Below are positions 58,801 to 64,000 of a stretch of DNA of 64,000 bases, one piece after another (positions within the stretch are counted from its first letter, which is position 1; every line of letters begins with the position of its first letter). The notes beneath the pieces are model-generated. The model did not search any database. It was given only the letters and a program-made list of their open reading frames with translations, and was not told the DNA's origin. The stretch is taken from positions 682,001 to 746,000 of the forward strand of contig JAEHOE010000016.1 in NCBI GenBank assembly GCA_016858145.1, written 5' to 3'. Source of the stretch: Edaphochlamys debaryana. Lineage: Eukaryota; Chlorophyta; Chlorophyceae; Chlamydomonadales. The translations under genes were made by a program, and so were the position numbers.

Positions 58801-60245
58801 ATAGGGCCGGTGGTTTACTTGCGACGCTACTAAATCCAAACGGCTCAGAGCCCGGGGGCTAGCCGGCTGGGAGTGTGAGCGCCGGGCAGGATGGGCCAGC
58901 TATGCTGACTCGGCGACAATATAAGAGGACGCAAAACGCAGGTAGGTGTGGAGATGCAGGCAGTAGGAGAGGCATGTGCAGGCCTGGAGCTGAGCGGGCA
59001 GCGATGGAGAAGCCGCCGCTATATATAGGGCCGGTGGTTTACTTGCGACACTACTAAATCCAGACGGCTCAGAGCCCCGAGGGACTAACCGCCTGGGAGT
59101 GTGAGCGCCGTGCGTGTGAGCGTGTCTCACCCAGGCCCCAGCTCCCTCCAAAACCCTCTTTCCACCCTCCTAGCCGCCCCCAGGACAAGGCCACGGCCCC
59201 ACGTCAAAGCCCAGGACCCCTTAACTCTTCAGCCGGAACAACACAATAGGCCATGTAACGCACCTGCACGAGCAGCGTAGCCGCGGCGAGTCGGTCGGTC
59301 GAGGTACCGGCCTTGCGGACCTGCGCGATCCAGTTCGCGTCGCTCGGGTTGCGGCGCTGCAGCTCCTTCTCAAAGGCAGCTGCTTCCGCCTCCATCAGCG
59401 CCTCGGCCGCAGCGCGGCGCTTCTCGAAGAGGTCGGGGTCCACGTCCCCGGCAGCCGCAGGCGTGGGGGCCGATTTGGCAGCGATCGCTGCGGCCCGGTA
59501 CCAGATGTTCGAGTCGGACTTGCCCAGCAGGGACTTGAAGCCCTTGGCCTCGCCTGTAACGTCAAAGGCGAGAGGAGGGGCGCATGTGCGGTTAGTGGGG
59601 GTGGTGGGGGAGCTGGGGGCGTCGGGCATGGCACGGGTGCACTTCCGGAGGGTTGCGGCATCCCCGACATGTGGTGGTCTCCCGGCAGTCGCGAGGAGGA
59701 CAAACCCCCGCATGCGCCCGCGCACCTGGTCTCGGCCCGATGCCGAAGTTCCACTCGCGACCCTTGCCGCTGCCACTGGCTTCGCCGTCCTCGTCCGCGC
59801 CGCCATGCGCATTCGCGGGGCCGCCCTGACGACCGCCGCTGGGCTTTGGGGCCTCCTGGCCCTTGCGGGGCTGCTTTTCATGCTTCTTGCCCCGCTGCCC
59901 GTCGGCTGCCGGGGCCTTGTCCGTTTGCTTCTGAGCTGGCGGCTGCTTGCCCTGGGCGGCCGCTGCGGCCTTGCTGCGAGCAGGTCCGGCACCAGCATCG
60001 GCATCGTCGTTTAGACGCTGGCGCTTGTTGGGCTTGCTCCCGGGCGCAATCTTCTGCTTGGCCTTGCCCGGAGCGAAGTCCGAGAAGGCATCGTCGCCAC
60101 CGCCGCCCGAAGCAAAGCCCAGCTGCGCCGCAAATGCCTGCACATCGTGCTTGAGGGCCTCGGCATCGACCTTGGGCTTTGGGGCGCCCTTCTTGTCGGT
60201 CTTCTCCTTGTCCTTCGTCTTGGGGGCAGGCGCCTCCGCTCCCAT
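49896..60245 (-). CDS. MAK21: MAK21/NOC1/CEBPZ ribosome-biogenesis factor, with apparent 1-nt frameshift
   Basis: Nineteen exons (5' to 3'): 60245-59726, 59553-59264, 58384-58214, 58010-57879, 57646-57542, 57348-57271, 55963-55892, 55596-55465, 54773-54630, 54377-54274, 54081-53974, 53783-53686, 53480-53373, 53135-52555, 52315-52198, 51950-51766, 51507-51360, 51162-51030, 50770-49896. The product is about 1366 residues with the CBF/MAK21 domain: SNIWYRA in exon 2, ARYYAIVFLNQ (exon 7), SQLFRMVHTAPFTVAVQSLM (exon 11), SRSPMFLALLFKAMQ (exon 12), SVKRVAAFAKRLLQLAALAQ (exon 13), GDPLRDLSLGAFLDKFVNKK (exon 15), VDSADIFFHR (exon 16). Yeast Mak21/Noc1 pairs with Noc2 on early 60S precursors in the nucleolus. 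Long acidic (exons 14, 18, 19) and a C-terminal RG-rich tail are present. Phases fit at all junctions except exon 11 to 12, where one extra nucleotide is needed to explain the frame. Intron 4 has a GC donor (GCAAGC); introns 2 and 6 carry repeat arrays. Confidence 0.93.
56072..57165. repeat. Five-unit tandem repeat array in MAK21 intron 6
   Basis: Units of about 130 nt begin near 56072, 56311, 56571, 56786 and 57026. Each runs from GGAA-CGCAGCCC through AACAGGGACGGCCGG and TCTCCTTGCCACGCTGCTGC to GGCAGTATGGAGGTTGTGAC. Units 1 and 4 share CATCGGCCGG..GGTCGAAGG and a long linker ending ATGACACTAGGTGTGAAGT; units 2 and 5 share GGCCAAGAGTGGGCC. The array is therefore a duplicated dimer of about 240 nt with unit 3 between. 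No gene is seen in it. Confidence 0.9.
58511..59110. repeat. Three TATA-containing repeat units in MAK21 intron 2
   Basis: Units start near 58511, 58747 and 58971. Each has GGCATGTGCAGGCCTGGAGC, then GCCGCCGCTATATATAGGGC, then GGTGGTTTACTTGCG, CTACTAAATCC and GGGAGTGTGAGCGCCG. They are nearly identical over about 150 nt; the spacers between differ. The TATATATA core in every copy is the most AT-rich word of the intron. Confidence 0.9.
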
Positions 60246-60650
60246 GGTTACGGGAGCCGGGGCGGCTATGTCGTATTGAGCAGGACGCTTGAGAATGCAG
60301 CATTTGCACGCGAGCGCAGGATTTGGCTCACTGCGAAATGGCGCTCGTCCCACTCGTGGATCCAGAGTCCCCGCGAGCTCAGCGAGCGTCGCGCCTCCGG
60401 CTTCACTACCGCTATGCCTGTCTCGCCTTAGCCTCGACAAGCTTTGAGCACGCGCGGTGCCTCCAGCTCTGGAGCTCGCGTTTACCCCAGTCCCAAGCTC
60501 TCTCTCGCTTACCCTGTGAACCCCGCCCTCAAAGCGATGCCGTCCTTAGCATTATGCTGTACACATCGATATAGAGCGTGTGAAATGCCATAGGCGCGGG
60601 GAGGCGCGCGGAACTTCAGGAGCTGTTGAACGAACACCCGCGGCGACACT
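60246..60650. promoter_or_regulatory. Divergent promoter between MAK21 and B9D2
   Basis: A 405-nt gap between two divergent start codons (60245 minus, 60651 plus). It includes an AT-rich segment at about 60541-60590 (ATGCTGTACACATCGATATA). No specific factor site was recognised. Confidence 0.45.
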
Positions 60651-63600
60651 ATGGCACAGCGACGGCCTTCTGGGGACCTCGCTTCGATGCTGCCTCAGCC
60701 ATCGGCGAAGTTCCAGGGCGAGGCGCAGCCCCTTGGCGCAGGGCCGTCTCTGCAAGAGATGCCCTCCTTCGCGCCCGCGGCCGCGGGCACAGCCTCGCCC
60801 GGGCCGCCTCCAGAGGGGAAAGAGATTGTGGAGCGTCGGGAGGCACGTCGGGAGCGGCGACGACTGGCCCAGGCCAGCCCGGGTGAGGGCCGCAACCAGA
60901 AACCCTCTGTCACCATCGCGGGCGCCGAGCAATCGGACGCCAGCTTGACCAGCCCCACCAAGTCCCGCGTCAGCGCTGCCGGCGTGGACTCAGAGACGGA
61001 AAAGTAAGCCCAGAAGAGGGGGCTGTAAGGCCTCACGAGTTGCCTGAAGGGTACAGGACGTGCTAAGTAGGCAGGGCGGCCTGCTAGGGGTTTCAGCCCG
61101 ACGGGCTCCACGGTGCAGAGACCTAGGAGTTCAAACCTGGGCTCAGTCCTAGCACAGATCCTCCCGGAGGTGCCACCAGCCATAGCTCATGAGCACACGC
61201 AGTTTGCACCGGTGCTGGAGGCGCGCCAAACACCCTCCAAGCGACGTCCAGGACCTCCAGTCCGCCCACCTTCCTAACCCCGGCACCCCACCCACCCCCC
61301 CATCCCCCACCCACCCCTCACCACCACCCGCGTGTGACCGCAGGGGGGCCGGCGCAGAGTCCACAGACGGTGCCTCCCCCACGCCCCGCGCCCGGCGCCG
61401 CATGTCCTCTGCGTCCCGGGACGGCTCGGAGCACGGCTCGGAGGCGGGCAGCCCCACGCGGCGGTGGGGGGCCGGCGGGGCAATGGCGCCGTTGGGTCGG
61501 GGACCTAGGGGGATGCGGCGCTGTCACAGAGGGATGCTGGCGCGGGCTTCCAGGCACAAGGCCGGGCGGAGGGGGGCATGAAGAGCTGCACACCACTGCC
61601 GGCACCATTCCCCGCGGGGGCATGCAGATGCATGCAGCATGCAGACTTGCAGAGCGCATTCATCACATGCCCCAAATGGAGCATCCAGCAGGTCCCGTTC
61701 GAGCGGCCTCGCCCGGGCCCACCCTCCTGCCCTGTTAATCCCCCCATCCCGGCCCCCTGCCCCTCGCTCCGCAGCATCTCCCGGGCCGGCTCCCGTACGG
61801 ATGTGTCCCACGACTCGTACGACTCCATATCGCAGCAGGCGCGCTCCAGCCGGCGCGGCAGCGGCTTCAAGAAGGGGGCCAGCGTGGGTGCGGGCAGTGT
61901 GTGGGGGGGGGGGGGGCGGTGCGGGGAGGCAGGGGCCTGGTGTAGCGACTTGCAAGGGTGGGAGCCGACGGTGAAGACGGCTTGGGGCCTGGTGTACTGT
62001 GGTGACAGGATGGGGGCTGGAGAGGGGTCGGAGCTATTCGGCCCGGTTCGCTCCAGGGTGACCACTGCCGGGGCTGGGACGGAGCAGAGGGTGGCTAGGG
62101 TGGGGCGCTGGGGTTGCGGACGGGATTCGCTTGGGCATCACAGGGTGCGGAGGGGGCCCGTGCCGCGCACGCCCTCTCCACGCACCTCCCAGACTTCCCT
62201 CCCCGCACCTCCCCACCTGCCCTGCCCCCCACACGACCTGTCCTCCTCCACCCCGTCCTCCTCCACCCATCCTCCCCCGCCCCGTCCTCCCCCGCCCCGT
62301 CCTCACGACCAACCCCCCTCAGAAAAAAAAGATGGCCCCCGAGAAGACCTCGTTCGCGGAGCTGCACATCGTGGGCGAGATCGTGGGCGCCAGCGGCTTC
62401 AGCCAGAAGATGCTCTTCTGCCGCTGGCAGCTGCTGTACGAGCCGAGCAAGTCGTGGCAGGTGGGGCGGCGTGATGGCGGGGTGGAGGGGGGAAGGAAGG
62501 GCGGCCATGGGACTCAGCGAGGGGTACGGTGCATGGGGGGGGCTGTGAGGCCCAGGAGCCGAGCGAGTCGTGGCAGTGGGCGGGATGGTGGCAGGAGTGA
62601 GGTGAGGGAGGATCAGTCCTGAGCAGGGTCCCCCTCGGGAAGTCCGTTCGGGGGGCGCCCTCGGGAGGTGCCCTCGAGTTCCGATTGGTGTGAGGGCAGG
62701 GGATTGACCGCTCCTTCCTTCCTGCTGACCCCCTCCCACAGGTCCTGCAGGGGCTGCAACAGGTGAGTTCTGGGTAGGGCAGCAAAGGGGAAGGAGGGCC
62801 GGGCAACGTACCCGGTGGCAGGAACAAGCAAGAGCCTGCTTGCCGCAGGGCAGCTGCATGCCTCTTTCTTGCGGCCCCCGGTCCGCCCCAAGCACCCCCA
62901 ATTTCACACTTGACCCAGAGACGATGGTCTCTTGTGAAGCCAACCCCCTCCCCTCTTGTGAAGCCAACCCCGTCCACACCCCTCCCCACCCTCCCCACCC
63001 CCCCCACCCCTCCTCCCAATCCGTCCCCTCCCCCCCAGGGCGCCACGCACGCCTGCTGCAGTGGCGTGGCCGAGGAGGACCGCATCGTGTGGGAGCACCC
63101 GATCGACATACACATGCAGACGCAGAGCCTGCAGGCGAGCGTGGGGGGGAGGGGGGGGGCTGCATGTTCGGGTTCATGCGCCGACGTGTGTTCAGGGCTG
63201 CTCGTGTAAAGGCCAGGGAAAGCGTAGGCGCGGTAATTAGCCGGCCGGTCGTAGATACGGAACCGAAAGCCCTGGGAGTCCGAAGCCCGACCCATCCCGA
63301 CCCATGCGCCGACGTGTGTGGACTCGGGTTTGGCTTCGCCCGTCCACCCGTCTCCTCTCGTCCTCTCCACTCCTCCCCTGTCCGGCTCGGCTGGCCCGCC
63401 CTCCCGCTTACGCTTACTTCCCCCTCTCTCAGACCCCCACTTCCCACCCCCTCTTCTCAGTTCTTACCCCGCCCCCTCAACCCGCCCCCTCCCCCTCCCT
63501 CTCCCTCTCCCTCCCCCCCCTCCCCATCCACCCCCCCAGGGCTGGCCCGCGCTGCTGCTCATGGTGTACGCCCGGGACGAGGGCACGGGCCGCGACTCGT

Positions 63601-64000
63601 TCGTGTCGTACGGCCTGATCAACCTGCCCTCGGCCTCGGGCTGCCACGCGCTGTCCTGCCAGACCTGGTTTGCGGTGGAGGCGGACAAGGCGCGGAACCG
63701 GAGCTTCTTCGGTGCGTGCTCTAAATACCAGTAGTAGCTGATGATAAGAAAGCCGGATCGCTGATCGCTATGTCTGAGCCTTGAGGTTTAGCTCACGAGC
63801 TGCCTGGGAGAAGGGTCTCAATGAGGGCGCGATTGGGGGGGCAAAGGGCGATGGGGGTTGTCTGATGGGTCGGACGTGAGGATTGTCAATGGGGGGGCAA
63901 GGGTGGTGGTAGCGGACAAGGACAAAGACCTAGGAAAGGGTGTGTGAGTCGCTTTGGATGGCTCAAGAGTGGGGACTGCAACCCCTTGACCTAAGCCTCC
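60651..64000 (+). CDS. B9D2: B9 domain protein 2 (ciliary transition zone), long N-terminal extension, 3' end off window
   Basis: Exons 60651-61003, 61344-61463, 61775-61883, 62323-62460, 62742-62762, 63039-63134 and 63540-63711 (continuing), all in phase. The B9 domain starts in exon 4: AELHIVGEIVGASGFSQKML, FCRWQLLYEPSKSWQ, then WEHPIDIHMQTQSLQGWPAL, YGLINLPSASGCHALSC, matching B9D2 in order and spacing. The last 40-50 residues expected of the family are missing, so exon 7 probably ends at the GTGCGT donor at 63712 and the rest lies beyond 64000. B9D2 works with B9D1 and MKS1 in the MKS module of the ciliary transition zone. An extra roughly 194 residues precede the domain, Ser/Arg/Pro-rich (SSASRDGSEHGSEAGSP). 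An internal ATG at 62332 (MAPEKTSFAELH) would give a normal-length B9D2. Intron 6 has a GC donor (GCGAGC). Confidence 0.88.

Noticed and set aside
1..64000. Transposons, CRISPR arrays, tRNA or rRNA genes
   Set aside because: I looked for transposase or reverse-transcriptase motifs, long terminal repeats, regular spacer arrays and tRNA-like folds by eye and saw none; small or diverged ones could be missed without a search tool.

Overview
The window is nuclear DNA of a green alga, most likely a volvocalean/Chlamydomonas-like species. The reasons are very high GC, genes split into many small exons separated by short C/T- or G-rich introns, strict GT-AG (and several GC-AG) splice sites, a secreted Ser-Pro-rich wall-type glycoprotein, and a B9-domain ciliary transition-zone gene. 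No bacterial, viral, rRNA, tRNA or CRISPR feature was recognised. Gene models were assembled by hand from splice signals, reading-phase continuity and protein-family resemblance. For most genes every exon junction keeps phase, which is the main support for the models.

Layout: (1) 1-4496, minus: a secreted hydroxyproline-rich glycoprotein gene, open at the left edge. (2) 6476-9975, plus: an 11-exon SDR oxidoreductase. (3) 10792-14941, minus: a 10-exon coiled-coil protein of unknown function. (4) 14942-18481: mostly gene-poor, with a C-rich microsatellite, one small gene model, a 243-nt near-perfect inverted repeat and a cluster of AATACGG palindromes. (5) 18482 to about 21448, minus: a helical-repeat, possibly mTERF-like, protein. 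(6) 21882-30329, plus: an 18-exon IQ-motif protein whose introns hold decayed copies of its own exon borders. (7) 31262-34895, plus: a MOS2/GPKOW splicing factor. (8) 35867-48724, plus: five tandem paralogues of an unnamed organelle-type membrane protein, all with the same six-exon plan. (9) 49896-60245, minus: MAK21/NOC1/CEBPZ, a 60S ribosome-biogenesis factor, with an apparent 1-nt frameshift and two intronic repeat arrays. (10) 60651 onward, plus: B9D2 with a long N-terminal extension, running off the right edge.

The genes do not form one pathway. MAK21 and B9D2 are divergent neighbours about 400 bp apart. The most interesting region is the five-gene array. Its members share a Cys-Trp/Asp-x-Trp signature across the first splice junction, an organelle-type presequence and a C-terminal pair of hydrophobic segments. 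They show signs of gene conversion and very recent duplication. The weakest parts of the annotation are the interior of the glycoprotein gene (about 160-2112 and its first junction), the 5' end of the mTERF-like gene, and the small gene at 16335.
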